DNA of 64,000 bases from Arenicola marina (GCA_964019135.1 OZ025253.1:12405059-12469058); one strand, 5' to 3'. Shown: positions 45,494 through 57,240, counted from the first letter of the stretch. Notes: a model not told the origin generated them from the sequence alone. Numbers and translations: made by a program.

Positions 45494-47303
45494 ATACAAC
45501 ACCTGTGACGTGGTGGGTGTGTCAGTGACCACGTGACCGGTGTGACGTCACAGAGCTGACGGAAGACCTCCGCGTGACAGGCAAGGAGGGAGTCGGGAAG
45601 CAAGCGCCAGGCAGGATTCTCTGACCGCCTCTCGGCACGGCCCTCTGGGTCCCATGTGTCCCGCTCTGACCGCTGAGAGATGTACCCCACCCCCTCACCA
45701 CTCAGCAGGGGGTGGCGGACACGCCCCCCCAATCCACTCTCCAAGCGAGTCGCCAGGTCCCTCATGTACACACCCAGCCAGCCCCGCCCTTCCCTCTCAC
45801 CTCCTTCTACCCCGTCCCCAACCCACCCACCCCCTCCCTCCCCCCCCTCCACCAAGTCCCTCAGGACGAGGTATTTGAGGAAGGCGGAGGGGACCTCAAT
45901 TTGGGGTGAGGGTGGCACCCCCACAGCCTCCCCCACGGCGGGGTGGAGGAGGGGGGCAGTGTACTCGTCTAACAGTTTCCGGGCCTCACGGGTCAGGTCC
46001 TTACACAGGCCACACTCACCCTGACACCCCTCAGCCCCCCGCCCCGCCCGGTGCGCTGTGTGGGTGGCGGACACCGCCAACGCCACCCTGCTCCCGTAAA
46101 CCTCCGCCCCAGCCTCATACTCCCCCTCCCCGTCCCTCCTCTCAGGCACCCTCACCCTCCCAGTCTCCAGCGACTCCCTGACACACTCAGACAGACCCTC
46201 AACGTCCACCCACCCCCCAATACACCCCAGGGACCCCCCACCCCCACCCCCCAGGGCCGCCAGGGTGTCCCTGGCCTCCTTCACCTCACTTTCATCCAGG
46301 GAGAGCCACCGGAGGTAGCGCCTCGCCAGGAGCTTGAGGCCCCGGATGAGGGTGACGGGGGTTGAGCGGGGGCCGAGGGCGACCAGCGCGTCTGTCTCCA
46401 CCACAGACGTCGTCGGTAACCACCTGTCTACATCGTACGAAATCTTTCTCCGCACCAGGTGGACGGGGTGTGAGGACCGCTTCAGCCCCGCCACCCCCTC
46501 CAGGCGGCATATCGCCTTCTGGGTGACACCCTTCAGGGCGTCCCGGGGGACAGGGAAGGCGGGGGTGAGGTCACAGGTCAGCCGGGTCTCCCCCTGCCAC
46601 ACCAGAGACAGGGTGACAGTTCTGATGCCGACCTTCACCTTGGTGTACCTGGGGGAGAGGAGGCCGCCATGGGTCAGACCCTCGGGGAACGTGACGGTGG
46701 GCAGCACGGCATCCAGCCCGTCCGCCCAGCGCTGGAAGAAGACCCGAGGGACCACCTCACACTTCTCCACCCACCTCACGACACGCGGCTCACCTCTCAG
46801 GACATCCCACCTCCCCTTCTTCCGGCAGGCGGCCAGGGCCGCGCCACTCACCCACACACTATACTCCACAATACCCATCCCCTCCATCCTCACCACCCTC
46901 ACCCCCTTTACCGTCATACTAACTAAAATATCAAATTCGACAGCCTTCGGTCTGACATCTGTTCCGTCGCCATGACTACCTACCAGCTTTAGGCTGGCTC
47001 CGGCGAACAGGGGGTCCCTCCTACCCACCTCCTTAACCAGGTCACAAACAAACCTCCAAAGTGCGTTTCTCAGGGCCACCGTGTCCGGGTGATCCCGGTC
47101 ATAGGTATCCCCCTCCAGCCTGGCCGCCGCCTCCGTCAGGGTGCCGGGGGGTCGGCGCTCTACCAGTGACCGGGCGCTGAGGACCTTGGCGTCCTGAGGG
47201 GGGTACTCCCCAGGCAGCTCCACTCGCCAGGTGATGGTCCGGGGGGTCCTTGTGGTGGTTGTTGGGGCGGTCTGGGGGGTCCTTGTGGTTGTTGGGAGGA
47301 TGC
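45487..47303 (-). CDS. Mab-21/cGAS-like nucleotidyltransferase (candidate cGLR), 5' exon missing
   Basis: One uninterrupted minus-strand frame of at least 578 codons. Numbered from the GTG at 47223, GS (82-83) is followed 13 residues later by EFD (E96, D98), and CDLTPAF supplies a third acidic residue (D218). This is the G-S-x(n)-E-h-D ... D pattern of the cGAS/Mab-21/OAS nucleotidyltransferase fold. YDVDRWLPTTSVVETDAL (263-280) resembles the family's W-x-S-F-S-x-x-E segment, LIRGLKLLARRYL a family helix, and VPSAFLKYLVLRDL (444-457) the S-S-Y-x-L-K-T-x-x-L segment. A Gly-rich insertion of about 140 residues carries HxxH...CxxxCxxC (388-407). All three acidic residues are present, so an active enzyme making a cyclic dinucleotide is plausible but unproven. 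The frame is open upstream to 47346 with no ATG, and a pyrimidine-rich acceptor (CAG at about 47304-47312) suggests an upstream coding exon that I could not locate. The sequence is very GC-rich compared with its AT-rich flanks. Confidence 0.82.
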
Positions 47304-47825
47304 CTGCAGCTGATGTTGACCTTAAAGGGGAAAAAAGTATCTGTATTTAGACACTTGTCCATAAGAAAATAAAATATTCACAGCAATATTTAGATTAGCT
47401 TTATCTACAAATTGTTATCTGTAAAGCGTGTCAGACAAATCATTCTGTCAGGTTAATTAGCAGCTTTCTGACAAAATCTTTGTTTATTTACGATAATTGA
47501 TAATAGATCTAAGTCTTAAATCTTATTTTTAAAACTACTTTTGCAGAGATGTAGGCTAGGCCTAGGCCTATTGTAGCTTAACTCTTCTCAGACTTAGGAG
47601 TAGACATTCAGTAAGTTAGCTTGCTAGGCATAGAATAGTCAATAGTCGAATTAGAATCTATGTCTTATAGTTACAGGCTTTATAGTCTACAACAATAGAG
47701 CAATAAATATCATGCCAGGCTGACAATAACAATGACAGGGTTAATGGTTTGTCCAAACGTCATTGACATTGGACGCGAAACTGAGGAGAGAGGCAAATTA
47801 ATGCCAAACCGTGATTAATCCAGGA

Positions 47826-47950
47826 GCCACATCGTCTCTCTCCTGAGAGGGAATGGCAGATAAGGTTAGAGCTAGCATTATTTCGCACCTGAAGTGGGAC
47901 GATACTTTAATCCAATATGCTACATCGTCTCCCTCCTGGGAGGGAATGGC
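47826..47950. repeat. 32 bp dyad-containing direct repeat, two copies
   Basis: CACATCGTCTCTCTCCTGAG-type sequence at 47826-47857 recurs at 47919-47950 with a few changes. Each copy contains a hairpin (TCTCTC-CTGA-GAGGGA, TCCCTC-CTGG-GAGGGA) ending GAATGGC. It lies about 500-650 bp upstream of the nucleotidyltransferase exon, so a regulatory role is possible. Confidence 0.7.
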
Positions 47951-48131
47951 TACACCGACCGACTGATTAAAACTACAGCCTGCGAAGTGGCGACGAACAG
48001 TAAACAAACTGTGCGGAGAGCGATCGGCGCGCGGTAATTCGAACGTCATATTATTTCACTGATTATTGTGTCACGCGCCACGCGTCAACTTCGGCGTGGA
48101 AAGGTCATAGTCGGTATAGGTTGGCATGTGC

Positions 48132-48230
48132 TTGTCAAAGTGCGAGGCCAAAAGGCTATAAATATAAATACATGGCTGGGCGGGTTGTCAAATGACGAGG
48201 CCAAGAGGCTATATATATATATATATACAT
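48132..48230. repeat. Local duplication with TA-rich ends
   Basis: TTGTCAAAGTGCGAGGCCAA and TTGTCAAATGACGAGGCCAA each lead into AAGGCTATA or GAGGCTATA and an (AT)n tract. Confidence 0.75.
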
Positions 48231-49229
48231 CATAAACCTTCATGCTTATAACCGGAGTCGGAGACGGGCGCGAATCCACTGTGCGTGGGGCGGGCGGTGG
48301 GGCATTTCGTTTGAGCGAGGATGCTATTTTTTCATTGGCACTGTATGTTCTGTACTGGACCATCCACAATAATGGTGGTGGGGGGGGGGGGGGTAGGCAA
48401 GGGACACTTGCGTTTCTCGGGGATGGGCTTTTCATTTCAAAGTGAACTGAGAATGAAGACCGACAAGGAGGGGGGGGGGGGAGGTGGGAGGGGGTTGGTG
48501 TAGTGACTACAAGTACTGAGGTTGGGAGAGTTCCGCGGTACAGCCCGCCCCCCGCCCCTCCCCTTTTCACCTCCAAAATCTGCTCGGAAGGGTCTCTTTT
48601 TTTCAAGCCACTTGGTTCTTTTTTTCCCTTCAACGCCTCTCTATGAACACACATTTTTAGAGTCGCCTCCTATCCACCCCCCCCCCCCTCCCACATCCTG
48701 TAGTGTGTTAATATTTCAGTTTTTCGTTTTAATCGCCTTTTTTATCAGAAATGGCAGCTCTATAGGAGTAGATCTATAGTTTTATCACCAATGTTCACTC
48801 TACACGGGCATCTTGTTCATCAGAAAATGTTTGCTCTCTCAGGCATCAAGGGACACCCTACGACCACATTTGTATAATATTGCCGACCCCGGGGAATGAA
48901 GAATATAATTCTCCGTGAACTGGGCATGTAATCTTAGCCGACAGTACGTGACTATGGACTTTCATTCAACATGAACTGGGAATTCAAACATAAAAAGGGT
49001 TTTGAGTAGAGCCCCCCCCCCCCCCCTCCCACTCTCACCCATCCTATTGATGTATTGTGGGTGGTGGTTGAGAGGCAGAGGCACAGAACACCCAGTAAAC
49101 TGATCATAATGCGCCCATGCACTACAAGGGTCGGTCATTGCCATCATTGCGCGCACCTTCCAAGAAGGAGCCATAGAAACGGTGATGTCAGACGAGTAAG
49201 ACAGCAAAACCGGACACGAGGACAGGGAT

Positions 49230-52200
49230 CAGTAGCGGTCAGTGTACCAGTCAGACCGCTCATAGCTGCAAGTGGTCAGTGTACCAGTCAGGTCGCTCAT
49301 AGCTGCAAGTGGTCAGTGTACCAGTCAGGCCGCTCCTCGCGGACAGTGGTCAGTACCAGTCAGGTCGCTCATAGCTGCAAGTGGTCAGTGTACCAGTCAG
49401 GTCGCTCATAGCTGCAAGTGGTCAGTGTACCAGTCAGGCCGCTCCTCGCGGACAGTGGTCAGTACCAGTCAGGTCGCTCATAGCTGCAAGTGGTCAGTGT
49501 ACCAGTCAGGTCGCTCATAGCTGCGAGTGGTTAGTGTACCAGTCAGGCCGCTCCTCGCGGACAGTGGTCAGTACCAGTCAGGCCGCTCATAGCTGCAAGT
49601 GGTCAGTGTACCAGTCAGGCCGCTCATAGCTGCGAGTGGTTAGTGTACCAGTCAGGCCGCTCATAGCTGCGAGTGGTCAGTGTACCAGTCAGGTCGCTCA
49701 TAGCTGCAAGTGGTCAGTGTACCAGTCAGGTCGCTCATAGCTGCGAGTGGTTAGTGTACCAGTCAGGCCGCTCCTCGCGGACAGTGGTCAGTACCAGTCA
49801 GGCCGCTCATAGCTGCGAGTGGTCAGTGTACCAGTCAGGCCGCTCATAGCTGCGAGTGGTTAGTGTACCAGTCAGGCCGCTCATAGCTGCGAGTGGTTAG
49901 TGTACCAGTCAGGCCGCTCCTCGCGGTCAGTGGTCAGTGTACCAGTCAGGTCGCTCATAGCTGCAAGTGGTCAGTGTACCAGTCAGGTCGCTCATAGCTG
50001 CAAGTGGTCAGTGTACCAGTCAGGCCGCTCATAGCTGCGAGTGGTCAGTGTACCAGTCAGGCCGCTCATAGCTGCGAGTGGTCAGTGTACCAGTCAGGCC
50101 GCTCATAGCTGCGAGTGGTTAGTGTACCAGTCAGGCCGCTCATAGCTGCGAGTGGTTAGTGTACCAGTCAGGCCGCTCCTCGCGGTCAGTGGTCAGTGTA
50201 CCAGTCAGGTCGCTCATAGCTGCAAGTGGTCAGTGTACCAGTCAGGTCGCTCATAGCTGCAAGTGGTCAGTGTACCAGTCAGGCCGCTCATAGCTGCGAG
50301 TGGTCAGTGTACCAGTCAGGCCGCTCATAGCTGCGAGTGGTCAGTGTACCAGTCAGGCCGCTCATAGCTGCGAGTGGTTAGTGTACCAGTCAGGCCGCTC
50401 CTCGCGGTCAGTGGTCAGTGTACCAGTCAGGTCGCTCATAGCTGCAAGTGGTCAGTGTACCAGTCAGGTCGCTCATAGCTGCAAGTGGTCAGTGTACCAG
50501 TCAGGCCGCTTATAGCTGCGAGTGGTCAGTGTACCAGTCAGGCCGCTCATAGCTGCGAGTGGTCAGTGTACCAGTCAGGCCGCTCATAGCTGCGAGTGGT
50601 TAGTGTACCAGTCAGGCCGCTCCTCGCGGTCAGTGGTCAGTGTACCAGTCAGGTCGCTCATAGCTGCAAGTGGTCAGTGTACCAGTCAGGTCGCTCATAG
50701 CTGCAAGTGGTCAGTGTACCAGTCAGGCCGCTCATAGCTGCGAGTGGTCAGTGTACCAGTCAGACCGCTCATAGCGGACAGTGGTCAGTACCAGTCAGGC
50801 CGCTCATAGCTGCGAGTGGTCAGTGTACCAGTCAGGCCGCTCATAGCTGCGAGTGGTTAGTGTACCAGTCAGGCCGCTCATAGCTGCGAGTGGTTAGTGT
50901 ACCAGTCAGGCCGCTCCTCGCGGTCAGTGGTCAGTGTACCAGTCAGGTCGCTCATAGCTGCAAGTGGTCAGTGTACCAGTCAGGTCGCTCATAGCTGCAA
51001 GTGGTCAGTGTACCAGTCAGGTCGCTCATAGCTGCGAGTGGTCAGTGTACCAGTCAGGTCGCTCATAGCTGCGAGTGGTCAGTGTACCAGTCAGGCCGCT
51101 CATAGCTGCGAGTGGTTAGTGTACCAGTCAGGCCGCTCCTCGCGGTCAGTGGTCAGTGTACCAGTCAGGTCGCTCATAGCTGCAAGTGGTCAGTGTACCA
51201 GTCAGGTCGCTCATAGCTGCGAGTGGTCAGTGTACCAGTCAGGCCGCTCATAGCTGCGAGTGGTCAGTGTACCAGTCAGGCCGCTCATAGCGGACAGTGG
51301 TCAGTACCAGTCAGGCCGCTCATAGCTGCGAGTGGTCCGTGTACCAGTCAGGTCGCTCATAGCGGACAGTGGTCAGTACCAGTCAGGCCGCTCATAGCGG
51401 ACAGTGGTCAGTACCAGTCAGGCCGCTCATAGCGGACAGTGGTCAGTACCAGTCAGGCCGCTCATAGCTGCGAGTGGTCAGTGTACCAGTCAGACCGCTC
51501 ATAGCTGCGAGTGGTCAGTGTACCAGTCAGGTCGCTCATAGCTGCAAGTGGTCAGTGTACCAGTCAGGTCGCTCATAGCTGCGAGTGGTTAGTGTACCAG
51601 TCAGGCCGCTCCTCGCGGACAGTGGTCAGTACCAGTCAGGCCGCTCATAGCTGCGAGTGGTCAGTGTACCAGTCAGGCCGCTCATAGCTGCGAGTGGTTA
51701 GTGTACCAGTCAGGCCGCTCATAGCTGCGAGTGGTTAGTGTACCAGTCAGGCCGCTCCTCGCGGTCAGTGGTCAGTGTACCAGTCAGGTCGCTCATAGCT
51801 GCAAGTGGTCAGTGTACCAGTCAGGTCGCTCATAGCTGCAAGTGGTCAGTGTACCAGTCAGGCCGCTCATAGCTGCGAGTGGTCAGTGTACCAGTCAGGC
51901 CGCTCATAGCTGCGAGTGGTCAGTGTACCAGTCAGGCCGCTCATAGCTGCGAGTGGTTAGTGTACCAGTCAGGCCGCTCCTCGCGGTCAGTGGTCAGTGT
52001 ACCAGTCAGGTCGCTCATAGCTGCAAGTGGTCAGTGTACCAGTCAGGTCGCTCATAGCTGCAAGTGGTCAGTGTACCAGTCAGGCCGCTCATAGCTGCGA
52101 GTGGTCAGTGTACCAGTCAGGCCGCTCATAGCTGCGAGTGGTCAGTGGTCAGTGTACCAGTCAGGCCGCTCATAGCTGCGAGTGGTTAGTGTACCAGTCA

Positions 52201-53458
52201 GGCCGCTCCTCGCGGTCAGTGGTCAGTGTACCAGTCAGGTCGCTCATAGCTGCAAGTGGTCAGTGTACCAGTCAGGTCGCTCATAGCTGCAAGTGGTCAG
52301 TGTACCAGTCAGACCGCTCATAGCGGACAGTGGTCAGTACCAGTCAGGCCGCTCATAGCTGCGAGTGGTCAGTGTACCAGTCAGGCCGCTCATAGCTGCG
52401 AGTGGTTAGTGTACCAGTCAGGCCGCTCATAGCTGCGAGTGGTTAGTGTACCAGTCAGGCCGCTCCTCGCGGTCAGTGGTCAGTGTACCAGTCAGGTCGC
52501 TCATAGCTGCAAGTGGTCAGTGTACCAGTCAGGTCGCTCATAGCTGCAAGTGGTCAGTGTACCAGTCAGGTCGCTCATAGCTGCGAGTGGTCAGTGTACC
52601 AGTCAGGCCGCTCATAGCTGCGAGTGGTCAGTGTACCAGTCAGGCCGCTCATAGCGGACAGTGGTCAGTACCAGTCAGGCCGCTCATAGCTGCGAGTGGT
52701 CCGTGTACCAGTCAGGTCGCTCATAGCGGACAGTGGTCAGTACCAGTCAGGCCGCTCATAGCGGACAGTGGTCAGTACCAGTCAGGCCGCTCATAGCGGA
52801 CAGTGGTCAGTACCAGTCAGGCCGCTCATAGCTGCGAGTGGTCAGTGTACCAGTCAGACCGCTCATAGCTGCTAGTGGTCAGTGTACCAGTCAGGCCGCT
52901 CATAGCTGCGAGTGGTTAGTGTACCAGTCAGGCCGCTCCTCGCGGTCAGTGGTCAGTGTACCAGTCAGGTCGCTCATAGCTGCAAGTGGTCAGTGTACCA
53001 GTCAGGTCGCTCATAGCTGCAAGTGGTCAGTGTACCAGTCAGGCCGCTCATAGCTGCGAGTGGTCAGTGTACCAGTCAGGCCGCTCATAGCTGCGAGTGG
53101 TCAGTGTACCAGTCAGGCCGCTCATAGCTGCGAGTGGTTAGTGTACCAGTCAGGCCGCTCCTCGCGGTCAGTGGTCAGTGTACCAGTCAGGTCGCTCATA
53201 GCTGCAAGTGGTCAGTGTACCAGTCAGGTCGCTCATAGCTGCAAGTGGTCAGTGTACCAGTCAGGTCGCTCATAGCTGCGAGTGGTCAGTGTACCAGTCA
53301 GGCCGCTCATAGCTGCGAGTGGTCAGTGTACCAGTCAGGCCGCTCATAGCGGACAGTGGTCAGTGTACCAGTCAGGCCGCTCATAGCTGCGAGTGGTCAG
53401 TGTGCCGGTGAGACCGCTCATAACGGACAGTAGTCCATGTACCCGTCAGGCCACTGGT
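49230..53458 (+). repeat. Satellite F: 37 bp monomer with 35 bp variants, about 115 copies
   Basis: The monomer is GTCGCTCATAGCTGCGAGTG followed by GTCAGTGTACCAGTCAG (37 bp). A 35 bp form has CGCGGACAGTGG or AGCGGACAGTGG and lacks one GT. Groups of six monomers form a 222 bp higher-order repeat, seen for example from 50300 to 50522 and from 52838 to 53060. Larger blocks also recur (around 50760-51480 against 52310-52860). No coding signal is seen. Confidence 0.96.
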
Positions 53459-53744
53459 AAGCTAACGTTCACGCATGTCGAACGGAATTCTTTGCCCACG
53501 AACATCAAGTCATCAACCGATTTGTTTTGTCGTCTTGACTCCTTTCGTGTAAATGCAGACGAGCTAAGTTCGATTACCACCCCCTCCCCACCCCCCCACC
53601 CCCCTGCCTCTTACAGACACAGCGGTCGGTCAACAGCCAACACGTCACGACGCACCTAAGAGGAGAGATGAGTGAAGGGGGGCGGGGGGGGGGTATATAT
53701 TCCACGACCGGAGGTTCTATAGCCAGATTAGTGATGTCAACCAT
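53459..53744. other. Unique spacer between satellites F and B
   Basis: About 290 bp, including C-rich and G-rich runs near 53580-53605 and 53675-53692. No gene seen. Confidence 0.5.
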
Positions 53745-56700
53745 TCTGACCAGTGGCCGGTCACACATCGCCACCAGTTGCCGGTCACTCATGGCGGCCA
53801 GTGGCCGATCACCATCGAGATCAGTGGCCGGTCACCCATTGCCACCAGTGGTCAGTAACTTTTTGCATCAAGTGGTCGATCACTCATCGCGACCAGCGGT
53901 ATTTCACTCATCGCGTCCACTGGTCGGTCACTCATCGCGACCAGCGGTCAGTCACTCATCGCAACCAGTGGTCGGTCACTCATCGCAACCAGTGGTCGGT
54001 CACTCATCGCGACCAGTGGTCGGTCACTCATCGAGAGCGGCGGTATTTCACTCATCGCGACCAGTAGTCGGTCACTCATCGCGACCAGTGGTCAGTAAGT
54101 CATCGCCACCAGTGGTTGGTCACTTATCGTAACCAGTGGTCAGTCACTCATCGCGACCAGTAGTCGGTCACTCATCGCGACCAGTGGTCAGTAAGTCATC
54201 GCCGCCAGTGGTCAGTCACTCATCATGACCAGTGGTCTTCCATTTATCGCGACCAGTGGTCACTCACCATCGCGACCAGTGGTCAGCCACTCATCGTGAC
54301 CAGTGGTCAGTCACTCATCGCGACCAGTGGTCAGCCACTCATCGCGACCACTGGTCAGTCACTCATAGCGACCAGTGGTCGGTCTCTCATCGCCACCAGT
54401 GGTTGTTTACTCATCGCGACCAGTGGTCAGTCACTCATCACAACCGGTGATCGGTCACTCATCGCGACCTGTCGTCTTTCACTCATTGCGACCAGTGGTC
54501 ATTCACTCATCGCGACGAGCGGTCAGTCACTCATTGCGACCAGTGGTCGGCCACTGATCTCGACCAGCGACTGGTCACTCATCGCGACCAGTGGTCAGTC
54601 ACTCATCGCGACCAGTGGTCTTTCACTCATTGCGACCAGTGGTCGGCCACTGATCTCGACCAGCGACTGGTCACTCATCGCGACCATTGGTCAGTCACTC
54701 ATCGCGACCAGTGGTCGGTCTCTCATCCCGACCAGTGGTTGTTTACTCATCGCGATCAGTGGTCAGTCACTCATCACGACCGGTGATCGGTCACTGATCG
54801 CGACCAGAGGTCGGTCACTCATCTCAACCTGTGGTCGGTCACTCATCGCGACCAGTGGTCAGTCACTCATAGCGGCCATTTTTTCTTTTACTCATTGCGA
54901 CCAGTGTTCCGTCACTCATTGCGACCAGTCGTCATTCCCTTAATTCGACCAGCGGTCGGTCGCTCATCGAGACCAACGACTGGTCACTCATCGAGACCAA
55001 CGACTGGTCACTCATCGAGACCAACGACTGGTCACTCGTCAGGACAAGTGGCCGGTCACTCATCGCGACCAGTGGTTTTTCACTCATCGACTCCAGTGGT
55101 TTTTCACTCATCGCGACCAGTGATCTTTCATTTATCGCGACCATTGGTCTTTCACTCATCGCGACCAGTGGTCCGTCACTCATCGCGACCAGAGGTCGGT
55201 TACTCATCGAAACCAGCGACTGGTCACTCATCGCGACCAGTGGTCGAAAACTCATCGCGACCAGTGGTCGGTTACTCATCGAAACCAGCGACTGGTCACT
55301 CATCGCGACCTGTGGTCAATCACTCATCGCGACCTGTGGTCAGTCGCTCATCGCGTCCAGTGGTCTTTTATTTATCGTGACCAGTGGTCACTCACCCATC
55401 GCGACCAGTGGTCAGTCACTCATCGCGACCAGCGGTCGGTCACTGATGGCGACCAGTGGTCAGTCACTCATCGCGTCCAGTGGTCTTTTATTTATCGCGA
55501 CCAGCGGTCGGTCACTGATGGCGACCAGTGGTCAGTCACTCATCGAGTCCAGTGGTTTTTCACTCATCGCGACCAGTGGTCAGTCACTCATCGCGACCGG
55601 TGGTCAGTCACTCATCGCGGCCATTTTTTCTTTCACTCATTGCGACCAGTGGTCAGTCACTCATAGCGACCAGGGGTCGGTCACTCATTGCGACCTGTGG
55701 TCGGTCACTCATCGCGACCTGGGGTCAATAACTCATCGCGACCAGTGGTCAAAAACTCATCGCGACAAGTGGTCAGTCACTCATCGCGACCAGTGGTCAG
55801 CCACTCATCGCGCCCATTTTTTCTTTCACCCATTGCGACCAGTGGTTAGTCACTCATTGCGACCAGGGGTCGGTCACTCATTGCGACCAGTGGTCCGGCA
55901 CTTATCGCGACCACTGGTCAGTCACTCATTACGACCAGTGGTCAGTCACTCATCGCGACCAGTGGTCAATCACTCATCGCGACCAGTGGTCAGCCACTCA
56001 TCGTGACCAGTGGTCAGTCACTCATCGCGACCAGTGGTCAGCCACTCATCGCGACCACTGGTCAGTCACTCATAGCGACCAGTGGTCGGTCTCTCATCGC
56101 CACCAGTGGTTGTTTACTCATCGCGACCAGTGGTCAGTCACTCATCACAACCGGTGATCGGTCACTCATCGCGACCTGTCGTCTTTCACTCATTGCGACC
56201 AGTGGTCATTCACTCATCGCGACGAGCGGTCAGTCACTCATTGCGACCAGTGGTCGGCCACTGATCTCGACCAGCGACTGGTCACTCATCGCGACCAGTG
56301 GTCAGTCACTCATCGCGACCAGTGGTCTTTCACTCATTGCGACCAGTGGTCATTCACTCATCGCGACCAGTGGTCGGTCTCTCATCCCGACCAGTGGTTG
56401 TTTACTCATCGCGATCAGTGGTCAGTCACTCATCACGACCGGTGATCGGTCACTCATCGCGACCAGTGGTCGGTTACTCATCGAAACCAGCGACTGGTCA
56501 CTCATCGCGACCAGTGGTCAAAAACTCATCGCGACCAGTGATCGGTCACTCATCGCGACCAGTGGTCAGTCACTCATCGCGACCAGTTGTCTTTCACTCA
56601 TCGCGACCAGTGGTCAGTCACTCATCGCGACCAGTGGTCAGTCGCTCATCGCGACCAGTGGTCTTTCACTCATCGCGACCAGTGGTCAAAAACTCATCGC

Positions 56701-57240
56701 GACCAGTGATCGGTCACTCATCGCGACCAGTGGTCAGTCACTCATCGCGACCAGTGGTCTTTGACTCATCGCGACTAGTGGTCAAAAACTCATCGCGACC
56801 AATGGTCAAAAACTCATCGCAGTTACTCAACGCAACCAGTGGTCAGTGACTCATCGCGATCAGTAATCGGCCATTCATCGCAACAAGTGTTTTTTCACTC
56901 ATCGCGACCATTGGTCAGTGACTCAATGCGACCAGTGGTCTATGATTTATCTCAACAAGTGGTCGGCCACTGATCTCGACCAGCGACTGGTCACTCATGG
57001 CGATCAGTGGTCGGTCACTCATCACGACCAGTGGTTTTTTGCTCATCGCGACCAGTGGCCGGTCACCCATGACGACCAGTGGCCGGTCACTATCGCGACC
57101 AGTGGTCGGTCACTCATTGCGACCAGTGGTAGGTCACTCATCGCGACCGGGGGCCGGTCACCCATCGCGACCAGTGGTCTTTAATTTATCGCGACAATTG
57201 GTCGATCACTAATCGCGACCAGTGGTCACCCAGCGCGACC
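53745..57240 (+). repeat. Satellite B, fifth array, with 1707 bp higher-order repeat
   Basis: 24 bp monomers as in the other B arrays. A run of at least 350 bp starting at 54296 recurs at 56003 (spacing 1707 bp), including the distinctive GGTTGTTTACTC, CATCACAACCGGTGATCGG and GACCAGCGACTGG variants. A further partial copy lies near 54640-54790. Frames of up to 253 codons reflect the period only. Confidence 0.95.

Larger units (their letters stand above)
47304..49229. other. Region upstream of the nucleotidyltransferase gene
   Basis: A missing first exon or exons and promoter may lie here, but I could not fix one. Small direct duplications are listed separately. Simple runs of G or C occur near 48367-48393, 48470-48482, 48676-48689 and 49012-49026. 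Confidence 0.45.

Noticed and set aside
45654-46975. Plus-strand Pro-rich frames of up to 213 codons
   Set aside because: Antisense shadows of the GC-rich nucleotidyltransferase exon, without known domains.
47221-47223. GTG as the start codon of the nucleotidyltransferase
   Set aside because: GTG is not a normal nuclear start codon in animals. The frame stays open upstream with an acceptor-like site, so an upstream exon is more likely.
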